From Bacillota bacterium (GTDB lineage: Bacteria; Bacillota; Clostridia; Peptostreptococcales; Anaerovoracaceae): a stretch of DNA of 64,000 nt. The notes beneath the pieces were generated by a model. It saw only the letters and a program-made list of their open reading frames with translations. It had not been told where the DNA came from and did no database searches. A program made the translations under genes and the position numbers. Of the stretch, positions 17,533 to 27,429 are shown piece by piece; the first letter of the stretch is position 1; each line of letters begins with the position of its first letter. Location: the NCBI GenBank assembly GCA_028724585.1, contig JAQYCQ010000021.1, positions 1 to 64,000 of the forward strand, read 5' to 3'.

Positions 17533-19014
17533 ATGCAGATAAACGAATCAGGGCACGGAGAATATCCACAGCTCAATAACACGATGCTGACTGATTACTA
17601 TGAACTGACCATGGCGAACGGATATTTCGAGTCAGGCATGGCAGATGACATCGGTTACTTCGACATGTTCTTCAGGAAGATCCCTGACGGAGGCGGCTTC
17701 GCCATCATGGCCGGAGTAGAGCAGCTGGTAAGCTACATGAAGAACCTGACGTTCACAGATGAGGATATAGAATTCCTGCGCGGCAAGGGCGAGTTCTCGG
17801 AAGGCTTTCTCGATTATCTTAAGAACTTCAGATTCGAGTGCGACGTATGGGCGGTTCCTGAAGGAACTCCTATATTCCCTTACGAACCGATCGTAACAGT
17901 AAGGGGACCTATCATCCAGACACAGATGCTGGAGACATTCCTGCTCCTCACCATCAACCACCAGACACTGATCGCTACAAAGACCAACAGGATAGTAAGG
18001 GCAGCAAAGGGCCGCGGCGTTATGGAATTCGGCAGCAGGAGAGCTCAGGGCGCTTCCGCCGCTGTACTCGGAGCGAGAGCGGCATATATAGGCGGGGCTG
18101 TTGGAACAGCCTGCACTATCGCTGACGAGATCTACGGCATCCCTGCTATGGGTACTATGGCTCACAGCTGGGTACAGTCATTCGACACAGAGCTGGAAGC
18201 TTTCGAAAGGTTCGCTGATCTCTTCCCTAACAACTGCGTACTGCTCATAGATACATATGACGTCCTTAAATCGGGACTTCCTAACGCAATCAAGGTATTT
18301 AAGGAAAAGAACCCTGCTAAGAAAGGTATCAGGATAGACAGCGGAGATATTACATATCTTTCGAAAAAATGTCGTCAGATCCTTGACGAAGCAGGCCTTC
18401 AGGACTGCAGCATCGTAGCATCCAACTCCTTCGACGAGTACGTCATAAGAGGCATTATGGATGAAGGCGCTCAGGTAGATTCCTTCGGAGTAGGCGAACG
18501 CCTGATCACTGCCGAGTCAAACCCTGTATTCGGCGGCGTTTACAAGCTGTCAGCTATTGAGAAGGACGGAAAGATCGTCCCTAAGATCAAGGTCAGCGAA
18601 AATACTGAGAAGATCACAAACCCTGGCTACAAGAAGGTCTATAGAATCTTCGACAAGGATACTCACAAAGCTCTGGGCGATGTCGTAACACTGGCTGACG
18701 ACAGAGTTCCTGACGGCGAGCCGTTCGAGATCTTCGACCCTGAGTTCGTATGGAAACGCAAGATCATCGATAACTACGAGATCCGCGAGCTCCAGGTGCC
18801 TATCTTCGAGCACGGCGAACTCGTTTACGAGCTCCCTGAGCTTAAGGATATAAGGGATTTCTGCCACGAAGAGATCGACAATCTCTGGGACGAGATAAAG
18901 AGATTCGAGAATCCTCACGGCTATTACGTAGACCTTTCAAAGAGACTCTGGTCCCTTAAGAACAGGCTCCTTAACGAGCACGGAAAGACTCTGGAGCATA
19001 CAGAACAGAAATAG
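17533..19014 (+). CDS. pncB: Nicotinate phosphoribosyltransferase
   Basis: A 493-residue nicotinate phosphoribosyltransferase. It joins nicotinate to PRPP, with ATP, to give nicotinate mononucleotide in NAD salvage. The N-terminus 'MLTDYYELTMANGYF', the 'FDMFFRKIPDGGGFAIMAG' stretch, 'EFGSRRAQG', 'GTMAHSWVQSF' (with the His that is phosphorylated in the family) and the PRPP-binding 'RIDSGDITYLSK' are all present. The length fits the longer bacterial form. It has its own promoters and a GGGAGG site. A mini-hairpin and a strong hairpin follow. The gene stands alone, so salvage of nicotinate is inferred from this enzyme only. Confidence 0.95.
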   Translation: MQINESGHGEYPQLNNTMLTDYYELTMANGYFESGMADDIGYFDMFFRKIPDGGGFAIMAGVEQLVSYMKNLTFTDEDIEFLRGKGEFSEGFLDYLKNFRFECDVWAVPEGTPIFPYEPIVTVRGPIIQTQMLETFLLLTINHQTLIATKTNRIVRAAKGRGVMEFGSRRAQGASAAVLGARAAYIGGAVGTACTIADEIYGIPAMGTMAHSWVQSFDTELEAFERFADLFPNNCVLLIDTYDVLKSGLPNAIKVFKEKNPAKKGIRIDSGDITYLSKKCRQILDEAGLQDCSIVASNSFDEYVIRGIMDEGAQVDSFGVGERLITAESNPVFGGVYKLSAIEKDGKIVPKIKVSENTEKITNPGYKKVYRIFDKDTHKALGDVVTLADDRVPDGEPFEIFDPEFVWKRKIIDNYEIRELQVPIFEHGELVYELPELKDIRDFCHEEIDNLWDEIKRFENPHGYYVDLSKRLWSLKNRLLNEHGKTLEHTEQK

Positions 19015-19016
19015 GC

Positions 19017-19051
19017 GTCCTGCCAGGCAGGACTATGTCCGCGGAGCGGAC
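19017..19051. repeat. Palindrome plus GGA-loop mini-hairpin after pncB
   Basis: GTCCTGCC-A-GGCAGGAC (19017-19033) followed three bases later by GTCCGC-GGA-GCGGAC (19037-19051). Confidence 0.8.
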
Positions 19052-19072
19052 GTAAACAGAGAAAAATAATAA

Positions 19073-19112
19073 GGCGGCCCGGCTGATCGAGATGATCGGC
19101 CGGGCCGCTTTC
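19073..19112. terminator. Terminator between converging pncB and ilvE
   Basis: GCGGCCCGGC...GCCGGGCCGC stem with an inner GATC pairing, then TTTC. It is GC-rich with a short T run. A second small hairpin (ACCGC-GATGA-GCGGT) followed by a T-rich stretch lies at about 19117-19150. Confidence 0.65.
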
Positions 19113-19167
19113 GCTTACCGCGATGAGCGGTATTTATTTTCTTTTAGATCTATCTGAGCAAAGCCGC

Positions 19168-20193
19168 TTATTTGATGACTCTTACCCAGCCTTCCGGACC
19201 TTCGATCTTGCACTGCTGGATACCTGTGATAGTATCATAGAGCTTCTTGAGGACAGGACCCATTTCGTCCATGCCGCTAGGGAACTTGATCTCATTGCCG
19301 TGGTCGTTTACGCAGCCTACAGGTGAGATGACAGCAGCAGTACCGCAGAGACCGCACTCAGCGAAGTCCTTGACCTCGTCGAAGCGTACCGGGCGCTCCT
19401 CAGTCTTCATGCCGAGCATTTCCTTGGCGATGTACATGAGCGAACGGCGGGTTACTGAAGGAAGAATGCTGTCTGACTTAGGAGTGACTACAGTACCGTC
19501 CTTTGTTACGAAGATGAAGTTTGCGCCGCCTGTCTCTTCTACATAAGTCCTTGTAGCAGGGTCCAGGTACATGTTCTCAGCGAATCCCTCGTTGTGGGCT
19601 GTGATGATAGCGTGGAGGGACATAGCGTAGTTGAGGCCTGCCTTGATGTGGCCTGTGCCGTGAGGGGCTGCTCTGTCGAAATCGCTGACCTTGATAGTGA
19701 TAGGCTTGATGCCGCTCTTGAAGTAAGGTCCTACAGGAGTAGTCAGGATCCTGAACTGGTACTCGTCAGCAGGCTTAACGCCGATTACCGGTGAGCTGGC
19801 GATCATGTAAGGCCTCAGATATAATGAAGCGCCTGATCCGAAAGGAGGAACCCATGCTTCGTTAGCGAGGATGACCTTGTCAACAGCTTCCAGGAACTTT
19901 TCCTTTGGATAAGGAGGCATTTCCAGTCTCTCTGCTGAATCCATCATTCTTTCAGCGTTGAGGTCAGGACGGAAAGCAACGATGTGTCCGTCTTCAGTAG
20001 TGTAAGCCTTGAGTCCTTCGAAGCACTCCTGAGCGTACTGGAAAACGCCTGCGCACTCGTTGAGCACGATGTTAGGATCTGATGTGAGCTCGCCTTCGTC
20101 CCACTTGCCGTCTTTGAAATTAGCTACGAATCTGTAGTCTGTTGGCTGGTATGCAAATGTGAGATTACCCCAGTCGATATTCTTCTTTTCCAT
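19168..20193 (-). CDS. ilvE: Branched-chain amino acid aminotransferase
   Basis: A 341-residue fold-type IV PLP aminotransferase. It interconverts leucine, isoleucine and valine with their 2-oxo acids, using 2-oxoglutarate/glutamate. The PLP lysine is Lys184 in 'GHIKAGLNYA'. Other family marks are 'FEGLKAY', 'RPYMIA', 'EETGGANFIFV' and 'ECGLCGTAAVISPV'. This is the eukaryote-like (class II) length rather than the 300-residue form. AAGGAG precedes the ATG and a perfect sigma-A promoter lies upstream at 20290-20318. The gene stands alone, with no ilv or leu biosynthesis genes beside it, so it may serve either synthesis or fermentation of branched-chain amino acids. Confidence 0.95.
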   Translation of the reverse strand: MEKKNIDWGNLTFAYQPTDYRFVANFKDGKWDEGELTSDPNIVLNECAGVFQYAQECFEGLKAYTTEDGHIVAFRPDLNAERMMDSAERLEMPPYPKEKFLEAVDKVILANEAWVPPFGSGASLYLRPYMIASSPVIGVKPADEYQFRILTTPVGPYFKSGIKPITIKVSDFDRAAPHGTGHIKAGLNYAMSLHAIITAHNEGFAENMYLDPATRTYVEETGGANFIFVTKDGTVVTPKSDSILPSVTRRSLMYIAKEMLGMKTEERPVRFDEVKDFAECGLCGTAAVISPVGCVNDHGNEIKFPSGMDEMGPVLKKLYDTITGIQQCKIEGPEGWVRVIK

Positions 20194-20289
20194 TGTCTGT
20201 CACTCCTTATTTATGGTAAAAACCTGTGTGAAATACTATATGACTTATATAAAATTGAAGATACGATACAAATACATATAGTGATTATT

Positions 20290-20318
20290 ATTATAGGTCT
20301 CCGTTTTTTTGCTGTCAA
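20290..20318 (-). promoter_or_regulatory. ilvE promoter with upstream palindrome
   Basis: On the minus strand: TTGACA (20318-20313), 17 bp, TATAAT (20295-20290), a perfect consensus. A 12-bp palindrome TGCATTAATGCA lies at 20329-20340, 10 bp upstream of the -35, and could bind a regulator or be chance. No T-box specifier or terminator hairpin is seen in the leader of about 90 bases. Confidence 0.85.
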
Positions 20319-20364
20319 GAAATCGGAATGCATTAATGCAATAAAGTATAAAAGCAGGCTCTCC

Positions 20365-20396
20365 GACGACTCCGTCGACATGCCGCGCTCCGCGCG
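20365..20396. repeat. Pair of TCC/GGA-loop mini-hairpins
   Basis: CGAC-TCC-GTCG (20367-20377) and CGCGC-TCC-GCGCG (20384-20396), seven bases apart, in the 610-bp gap between ilvE and atpB. Confidence 0.8.
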
Positions 20397-20803
20397 TATG
20401 AGCAATATAGGAATATAATAGTAAATAGAAGAAAAATAACTGTCAAAGGATTAACCTAGAAAAAGAATCGGTAAATATTGTATACTTGATGGAAAGCGGA
20501 TTGTATTATTGGGAATTATGATAAAATAGAACATCAATATTTCCAGACGGCCGAATATCAGAGATGAGGAATCGGTGGGGTCAGACGGTAAAGATCATTA
20601 TCATCAGGAGTTATTCGCAAAATATTTTTTTATTTACGTAAAATACCTGCTTTAAATGTTTCTCTATGTTCATTTTCTAATGATTTTATTATTGTTTTTC
20701 CCCTGTTATGTGATATATTGAATTTTGTACAGCAGGAAAGGACTCTGCTTTTCTGCGGTTAAAAGGTATTATTATCTATTTTTGATGAAGGAGGTGATCG
20801 AGG
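20397..20803 (+). promoter_or_regulatory. atp operon upstream region and leader
   Basis: An AT-rich region without a gene. The best promoter is TTGTTT (20692-20697), 16 bp, TATATT (20714-20719). Downstream of it the leader can fold GCAGGAAAG with CTTTTCTGC (20732-20756), a hairpin about 35 bases before the atpB ribosome site. No T tract follows the hairpin, so attenuation is not shown. The rest (20397-20690) holds nothing I can support. The usual first gene of many atp operons, atpI, is absent. Confidence 0.5.
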
Positions 20804-21496
20804 TTGAGTTTGAATGAAGAACTGTCTGAAAAACTGGCGTATAAGATGATAGATATCATTCCAGGTTCCGCGACGTTCAAGGTTCCCCAGTCATGTATCG
20901 TAACATGGGGAGTAATGCTTGCGCTCGTGCTCCTGGCTATTTTCTTTACCAGAAAAATGGAAATCGTTCCTAAAGGCAGGCAGGCACTTCTTGAAAGCTT
21001 CATAGGTATGCTTTACAAAGTGTTCTACGGTATCCTCGGAGAACGCGGTAAAAAGTTTATCCCTTATCTGCTTACAGTCATTCTCTATCTTGGCGTATCT
21101 AACATGCTTGGCCTGATCGGCATAGCGCCGCCGACCAAGGATATGAACGTTACAGCGGGTCTTGCCCTTATTAGTATCGTCCTGGTCATATACGCAGGCA
21201 TACAGAAGAGAAGCTTCGGCGGATGGATAAAACATTTTGCATATCCAAATCCTATCATTACCCCTCTTAATGTACTCGAGATCGGTATAAAGCCGCTGTC
21301 GTTATGCATACGACTTTACGGAAACATTCTCGGAGCGTATATCATCATGGAACTGATCATTTACTGCATTCCAGCTGTTGTACCGCTCGCTGCCAGCGCA
21401 TACTTCGATATATTCGACGGTCTGCTGCAGGCATTCGTATTCTGTTTCCTGACTACGATGTACCTTAATGAGGCAATGGAGGACGAAGACAGATAA
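20804..21496 (+). CDS. atpB: ATP synthase F0 subunit a
   Basis: A 230-residue membrane subunit that forms the two half-channels for ions beside the c ring. The essential arginine lies in 'LSLCIRLYGNILGAYI' in the fifth membrane segment. The last segments 'PLAASAYFDIFDGLLQAFVFCFLTTMYL' are typical. The start is TTG at 20804, eight bases after GGAGGT; no ATG in frame is better placed. It is the first gene of an eight-gene operon in the order a-c-b-delta-alpha-gamma-beta-epsilon. The 139-base gap to atpE contains a strong hairpin. Confidence 0.95.
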   Translation: MSLNEELSEKLAYKMIDIIPGSATFKVPQSCIVTWGVMLALVLLAIFFTRKMEIVPKGRQALLESFIGMLYKVFYGILGERGKKFIPYLLTVILYLGVSNMLGLIGIAPPTKDMNVTAGLALISIVLVIYAGIQKRSFGGWIKHFAYPNPIITPLNVLEIGIKPLSLCIRLYGNILGAYIIMELIIYCIPAVVPLAASAYFDIFDGLLQAFVFCFLTTMYLNEAMEDEDR

Positions 21497-21531
21497 AGGT
21501 TTTCAGCCTGTTCAGTCAAATTTACCCGGAA

Positions 21532-21572
21532 GCCGCTTTTTTCACGAATATTTCCGTGAAAAAAACAGCGGC
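21532..21572 (+). other. Intercistronic hairpin atpB-atpE
   Basis: GCCGCT-TTTTTTCACG pairs with CGTGAAAAAA-CAGCGGC around a short AT loop. It stands before the gene for subunit c, which is needed in many copies per complex. An mRNA-stabilising role is inferred; no T run follows the stem. Confidence 0.6.
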
Positions 21573-21635
21573 ATCAGAAATCAGACAACAATTCCTTTAA
21601 TTTATTTTTAAAGATTTTTAGGAGGATCAATTATT

Positions 21636-21863
21636 ATGGCTACTGGTTTAATCGCAATCGGCGCTGGTATCGCAGTACTTACTGGTTTTGGCGGCGGAAT
21701 CGGAATCGGAATCGCAACTTCAAGAGCATCTGAGGCAGTTGCTAGACAGCCTGAAGCAAGCGGTAAAGTAAACGCAACACTGATACTCGGCTGCGCACTC
21801 GCAGAGGCAACCGCTATTTACGGCCTCGTAGTAGCTCTTCTTATCATAGTAATGCTCGGCTAG
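21636..21863 (+). CDS. atpE: ATP synthase F0 subunit c
   Basis: A 75-residue hairpin of two membrane helices joined by the polar loop 'RQPE'. It forms the rotor ring. The ion-carrying glutamate is in 'ALAEATAIYGL' in the second helix. The sodium-type ligands are missing: where Ilyobacter has Gln in 'GVGQG' this protein has Ile ('GIGIGIA'), and the Ser after the Glu is Ala. By established ligand rules this indicates proton rather than sodium coupling. AGGAGG precedes the ATG. Placement directly after a long hairpin fits its need for high expression. Confidence 0.96.
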   Translation: MATGLIAIGAGIAVLTGFGGGIGIGIATSRASEAVARQPEASGKVNATLILGCALAEATAIYGLVVALLIIVMLG

Positions 21864-21884
21864 CATGCCGGCGCTCGTGAATCT

Positions 21885-21899
21885 GTCCGCGGAGCGGAC
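21885..21899. repeat. GGA-loop mini-hairpin between atpE and atpF
   Basis: GTCCGC-GGA-GCGGAC inside the ATP synthase operon, 21 bases after the atpE stop. It must be transcribed as part of the operon. Confidence 0.85.
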
Positions 21900-21947
21900 G
21901 GAGGATTTATCAATGATAACTAAAGAAGATGTATTGGAGGCAAAAGC

Positions 21948-22433
21948 GTGCTCACGTTAAATTGGAATGTCTTCTGGATCGTATTCAATATTATCGTGCT
22001 CTACCTGCTTCTCAGGATCTTCCTCTTCAAGCCTATTAAGAACATCATGGAAAAGCGTACAGAGCTCATCCAGGGTGAGATAGATTCGGCTGAGTCGAAG
22101 AACAAGGAAGCTACAGAGCTGAGGGATAAATACGCAGCATCTCTCAGCGGAGCTAAGGACGAGTCCGCCCGCATCGTTAACGAAGCGAAGGACCGCGCGA
22201 AAGTACAGTACGACCAGATCGTAGATAAGGCAAATGGAGACGCGAAGCAGATCATGCAGCAGGCTCACAAGACTGCTGAGCTCGACCGCGATCAGATGAT
22301 GAGAAGCGCTCAGAGCGAGCTTGCCGATGTCGCTATGGCGGCAGCAGTAAAGCTGATCGGTGAAAGCGTCAATGATGAGTCAAACCGCGCGATGCTGGAA
22401 AAATACCTTGCTGGAGAGGGGTCGGATAAATAA
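21948..22433 (+). CDS. atpF: ATP synthase F0 subunit b
   Basis: A 161-residue peripheral-stalk protein. One N-terminal membrane segment (about residues 5-25) is followed by 'FKPIKNIMEKR' and a long, highly charged coiled coil, then the C-terminal delta-binding part. The start is GTG at 21948 with GGAGG nine bases before. The gene ends in TAATG, overlapping the atpH start by one base, so translation of the two is coupled. The length is normal. Confidence 0.95.
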   Translation: MLTLNWNVFWIVFNIIVLYLLLRIFLFKPIKNIMEKRTELIQGEIDSAESKNKEATELRDKYAASLSGAKDESARIVNEAKDRAKVQYDQIVDKANGDAKQIMQQAHKTAELDRDQMMRSAQSELADVAMAAAVKLIGESVNDESNRAMLEKYLAGEGSDK

Positions 22434-22936
22434 TGACAAGTATACCGGACAATTATGCCAGGGTACTCTTCGACCTGAACTTAGATCCTGGCGATATTGA
22501 GACTGCCCGCGTACTTCTCACTGAATCGAAGGAACTCACGGAAGCTCTCACAAGTCCGATAATCAGCAGGGCGGAAAAGCGCGTCGTCATCGACAAACTG
22601 TTCCCTGAATCCATAAGGGATTTCATTAAGGTCATGAGTGACTACGGAGATGTAGAATTTGCGGAGGAAACATTTTCCGCATATGACGCGCTCGTGCTCG
22701 ACAGCAGAAATGCTGTATCGGCTGAGTTTGCATACGTGACAGAACCGGATGACGCTCAGATCAGCAGACTGAAGCAGAAGATCGCGAAAGATTACAATAA
22801 AGATAGTGTTGAGCTGAACCTTGTTGAGGATAAATCGCTGATCGGCGGTTTCGTGCTCACAGTAGGAGATTATGTTCTCGACCAGAGTGTAAAGACTTCT
22901 ATTCAGAAACTTAGACGTCATTTCGCAGAGAGGTGA
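22433..22936 (+). CDS. atpH: ATP synthase F1 subunit delta
   Basis: A 167-residue OSCP/delta protein that joins the b stalk to the top of the alpha3-beta3 head. The N-terminus 'NYARVLFDLNL' and the C-terminal 'IGGFVLTVGDYVLDQSVKTSIQKLRRHF' are characteristic. The start overlaps the atpF stop. atpA follows after four bases with its ribosome site inside the end of this gene. Confidence 0.94.
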   Translation: MTSIPDNYARVLFDLNLDPGDIETARVLLTESKELTEALTSPIISRAEKRVVIDKLFPESIRDFIKVMSDYGDVEFAEETFSAYDALVLDSRNAVSAEFAYVTEPDDAQISRLKQKIAKDYNKDSVELNLVEDKSLIGGFVLTVGDYVLDQSVKTSIQKLRRHFAER

Positions 22937-22940
22937 GAAT

Positions 22941-24443
22941 TTGAGTAATAAAGATTCGCAGAGAATTATTTCGGTCTTAAAAGACGAGATAAAGAATTTC
23001 AATAACAATGCGAATGCTGAGGAAACAGGCCATATCATCAGCCTCGGTGATGGTATCGCCCAGGTCTACGGCATGCAGCATGTTAAGTACGGCGAGCTGG
23101 TAGAGTTCGAGAACGGAACAGTCGGCATGGCCCAGAACCTTGAGCCTAAGTCGACAGGTGTCGTACTCTTCGGTACAGACCACGGCCTCGTAGAAGGCTC
23201 GTCAGTAAAGCGCACAGGCAAAGAAGCTGGCGTCGATGTAAGCGACGACGTGCTCGGCCGCGTTATCAACGCCATCGGTGATCCTATCGACGGCCTTGGC
23301 CCTATAAAGGGCGGAGATTACAGGCCTATCGAGCATAAGGCTCCTGGCGTAATCACAAGAAAAGAAGTATCGCAGCCAATGATGACAGGACTTCTGGCTA
23401 TCGACTCCATGTTCCCTATCGGAAGAGGCCAGAGAGAGCTGATCATCGGCGACAGGCAGACTGGTAAGACTGCCATCGCCATCGATACTATAATCAACCA
23501 GAAAGGCAACGGCGTTGTCTGCATTTATGTAGCCATCGGCCAGAAATCATCATCAGTTGCCCAGACGGTTACTACACTTAAGAAATACGGAGCAATGGAC
23601 TACACAGTAGTTATCAACGCTCCGGCAAACGAGCCTGCTCCAATGCAGTACCTGGCTCCTTATACAGGCGCTGCTATCGGAGAACACTTCATGGACGAGC
23701 AGAAGGACGTCCTCATCGTATACGATGACCTTACAAAGCACGCTCAGGCTTACCGTGCCATGTCCCTGCTGCTCCACAGACCGCCTGGACGTGAGGCTTA
23801 TCCTGGCGACGTATTCTACCTGCATTCGAGACTGCTCGAGCGTGCCTGCAGACGTGACCCTAAGTACGGCGGCGGCTCTATGACAGCTCTTCCTATCATC
23901 GAGACACAGGCAGGAGACGTATCCGCGTATATCCCTACAAACGTAATTTCCATTACAGACGGCCAGATCTTCCTCGAGACAGACCTCTTCTTCTCGGGCG
24001 TACGTCCTGCCGTAAACGTAGGTCTGTCGGTATCCCGAGTAGGTGGTAAAGCCCAGGATAAGATCGAGAAACAGGTTTCAGGATCACTCCGTGTAGACCT
24101 GGCACAGTACAGGGAAATGGAAGTATTCACCCAGTTCAGTTCTGACCTGGATGACGCTACAAAGGAACTGCTCGACCACGGCAAGAGCCTGATCGAACTC
24201 CTTAAGCAGCCTCTGTATCATCCTATGCCTCTTTACAAGCAGGTCATCCTGCTCTGCGTGGCTAACGAGAAGTATTTCATCGACGTTCCTGTAAAGGACA
24301 TTCTCCCGTTCAGAGAGGGACTGGTCGAGTACTTCGAGACAGCTCACAAGGACATAATAGACGAGATCATGGACAAGAAGGTCATGACAGACGATCTGCA
24401 TGACAGAATCATGGCGGCAGCAAAAGAATATAAAGACAGGTAG
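22941..24443 (+). CDS. atpA: ATP synthase F1 subunit alpha
   Basis: A 500-residue non-catalytic nucleotide-binding subunit. The P-loop is 'GDRQTGKTAIAID' near residue 170, 'VYDDLTKHAQAYR' is the Walker B region, and 'LRVDLAQYREMEVFTQFSSDLD' is the conserved C-terminal stretch. The start is TTG at 22941 after AGGTGA; it matches the expected N-terminus and no ATG is available nearby. The length is standard. Confidence 0.97.
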   Translation: MSNKDSQRIISVLKDEIKNFNNNANAEETGHIISLGDGIAQVYGMQHVKYGELVEFENGTVGMAQNLEPKSTGVVLFGTDHGLVEGSSVKRTGKEAGVDVSDDVLGRVINAIGDPIDGLGPIKGGDYRPIEHKAPGVITRKEVSQPMMTGLLAIDSMFPIGRGQRELIIGDRQTGKTAIAIDTIINQKGNGVVCIYVAIGQKSSSVAQTVTTLKKYGAMDYTVVINAPANEPAPMQYLAPYTGAAIGEHFMDEQKDVLIVYDDLTKHAQAYRAMSLLLHRPPGREAYPGDVFYLHSRLLERACRRDPKYGGGSMTALPIIETQAGDVSAYIPTNVISITDGQIFLETDLFFSGVRPAVNVGLSVSRVGGKAQDKIEKQVSGSLRVDLAQYREMEVFTQFSSDLDDATKELLDHGKSLIELLKQPLYHPMPLYKQVILLCVANEKYFIDVPVKDILPFREGLVEYFETAHKDIIDEIMDKKVMTDDLHDRIMAAAKEYKDR

Positions 24444-24451
24444 GTGATAAC

Positions 24452-25345
24452 ATGGCAAGTATGCAGGAGATCCGTACAAGGATAAACAGCGTAAAAGACA
24501 CGATGAAAATCACCAATGCCATGTATCTCATATCTTCGTCAAAACTCAGGAAAGCCAGGAACGGCCGTGACGCGACAGCGCCTTATTTCGATACGCTCCA
24601 GGCTACTATAAACGATATCCTTATCAGGACACCGGAGCTGTCTTCCCAGGGCCTGTTCGAGAACAGGGAAAAGAAAGACAAGATCAAAAGGTGCTTTATA
24701 GTCGTTTCATCGGATAAGGGCCTGGCCGGCGCTTACAACCACAACGTCTTCAAGCTGGTCGACGAAAAGATCGCGGCGGCAGAGGACAATGTGGATCCGG
24801 TAAACCAGCTCATCCTCGTAGGCCACATGGGACTCACATATTTCAAGGGCCGCGATGATGTGGAGATTGACGAAGAACATATATATCCATGCACAGACCC
24901 TAAGATGTACCGTGCAAGGGAAATAGCGGAACACATGATAAAGTTATTCCTCGAAGACGAAGTCGACGAGATCTATGTCGCTTATACGAAGATGGTCAAC
25001 TCGATGGTCTTCACGCCAAAGATCATGAGGATCCTTCCGCTGACCAGGGGAATGTTCGAAGACGCTCCGGAGATGAATGAAGGGCTGGAGGAGCCTATCT
25101 TCACACCTTCGCCGGAGGAAGTGCTCCAGCATATCGTCCCTAACTATGTAAAGGGTCTCATATACGGAGCTATCGTAGAGTCCTTCGCCTGCGAGCAGAG
25201 CGCCCGCATGACGGCGATGGATAACGCGACGACAAACGCAAAGGATATGATAGACGAACTGTCCCTGATATACAATCGTGTCAGACAGGCAGCCATCACT
25301 CAGGAGATCACTGAGATCGTAAGCGGCGCCCAGTCGACAAATTAG
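24452..25345 (+). CDS. atpG: ATP synthase F1 subunit gamma
   Basis: A 297-residue central rotor shaft. The N-terminal helix 'EIRTRINSVKDTMKITNAMYLISSSKLRKA', the 'SSDKGLAGAYNHNVFK' stretch and the C-terminal helix 'ARMTAMDNATTNAKDMIDELSLIYNRVRQAAITQEITEIV' are all standard. The start follows AGGTGAT, with a nine-base gap after atpA. Confidence 0.96.
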   Translation: MASMQEIRTRINSVKDTMKITNAMYLISSSKLRKARNGRDATAPYFDTLQATINDILIRTPELSSQGLFENREKKDKIKRCFIVVSSDKGLAGAYNHNVFKLVDEKIAAAEDNVDPVNQLILVGHMGLTYFKGRDDVEIDEEHIYPCTDPKMYRAREIAEHMIKLFLEDEVDEIYVAYTKMVNSMVFTPKIMRILPLTRGMFEDAPEMNEGLEEPIFTPSPEEVLQHIVPNYVKGLIYGAIVESFACEQSARMTAMDNATTNAKDMIDELSLIYNRVRQAAITQEITEIVSGAQSTN

Positions 25346-26755
<1,410 letters not shown>

Positions 26756-26786
26756 CGCATCCGGCATTAATCAGTGAGGTGCATAT

Positions 26787-27197
26787 ATGAGTACATTTAA
26801 ACTGGAGATCGTCGCTACCGATAAAGTATTTTTCAGGGGCGACGCCGAATTCGTAGTAATCCCGGCCCTCGACGGCGAAATGGGTGTCCTCGCCGGACAC
26901 GATACCATGGTAGCCGCTGTAAAAGCCGGGGAACTCCGTTACACGGTAAACGGACAGACAGAGCTTTGCGCCGTAGGCGACGGCTTTGCCGAGATACTCG
27001 GTGACAGAGTCACGATAATATGCGATTTCGCTGAGCGTGCCGTGGACATCGATGTAATGCGTGCCGAACGCGCAAAAGAGCGTGCGGAGGAGCGTATTCA
27101 GGCGAAAAAGAGCCAGATCGAGTTTGTTCATTCACAGGCGGCTCTGGCAAGAGCTATGGCGAGACTCAAGGTTACCAGCAAGATCAACAAGCGTTAA
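26787..27197 (+). CDS. atpC: ATP synthase F1 subunit epsilon
   Basis: A 136-residue subunit with an N-terminal beta sandwich ('EFVVIPALDGEMGVLAGHDTMVAAVKAG') and two C-terminal helices ending 'QAALARAMARLKVTSKINKR', which in this family can extend to inhibit ATP hydrolysis. It is the last gene of the operon and is followed within 21 bases by a strong terminator. Confidence 0.94.
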   Translation: MSTFKLEIVATDKVFFRGDAEFVVIPALDGEMGVLAGHDTMVAAVKAGELRYTVNGQTELCAVGDGFAEILGDRVTIICDFAERAVDIDVMRAERAKERAEERIQAKKSQIEFVHSQAALARAMARLKVTSKINKR

Positions 27198-27217
27198 TAT
27201 CAATAACGACCTTTCAG

Positions 27218-27245
27218 CCCGCGTGCTTCGGCACGCGGGTTTTTA
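27218..27245 (+). terminator. Terminator of the atp operon
   Basis: CCCGCGTGC-TTCG-GCACGCGGG followed by TTTTT, a perfect 9-bp stem with a stable tetraloop. Confidence 0.95.
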
Positions 27246-27429
27246 TATTTTTCCGATTCTTTCCGACTTGGTATTAGAAAATGTAATATCTAATATGAAT
27301 AAGTTTAAGTTTTCTTATCTCCGAAACAGAGCTATATTGTAATTGCGTTCAGAAATGACAGCGTTTATGAACTATATGATCGGTATCAAACCGGCAGAAG
27401 CGGCCGGGCAGGAAAGAAGGTTTTTCGAT

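Noticed and set aside
20194..20290. T-box leader for ilvE
   Set aside because: No T-box core sequence, specifier loop or terminator/antiterminator pair is visible in the leader of about 90 bases.
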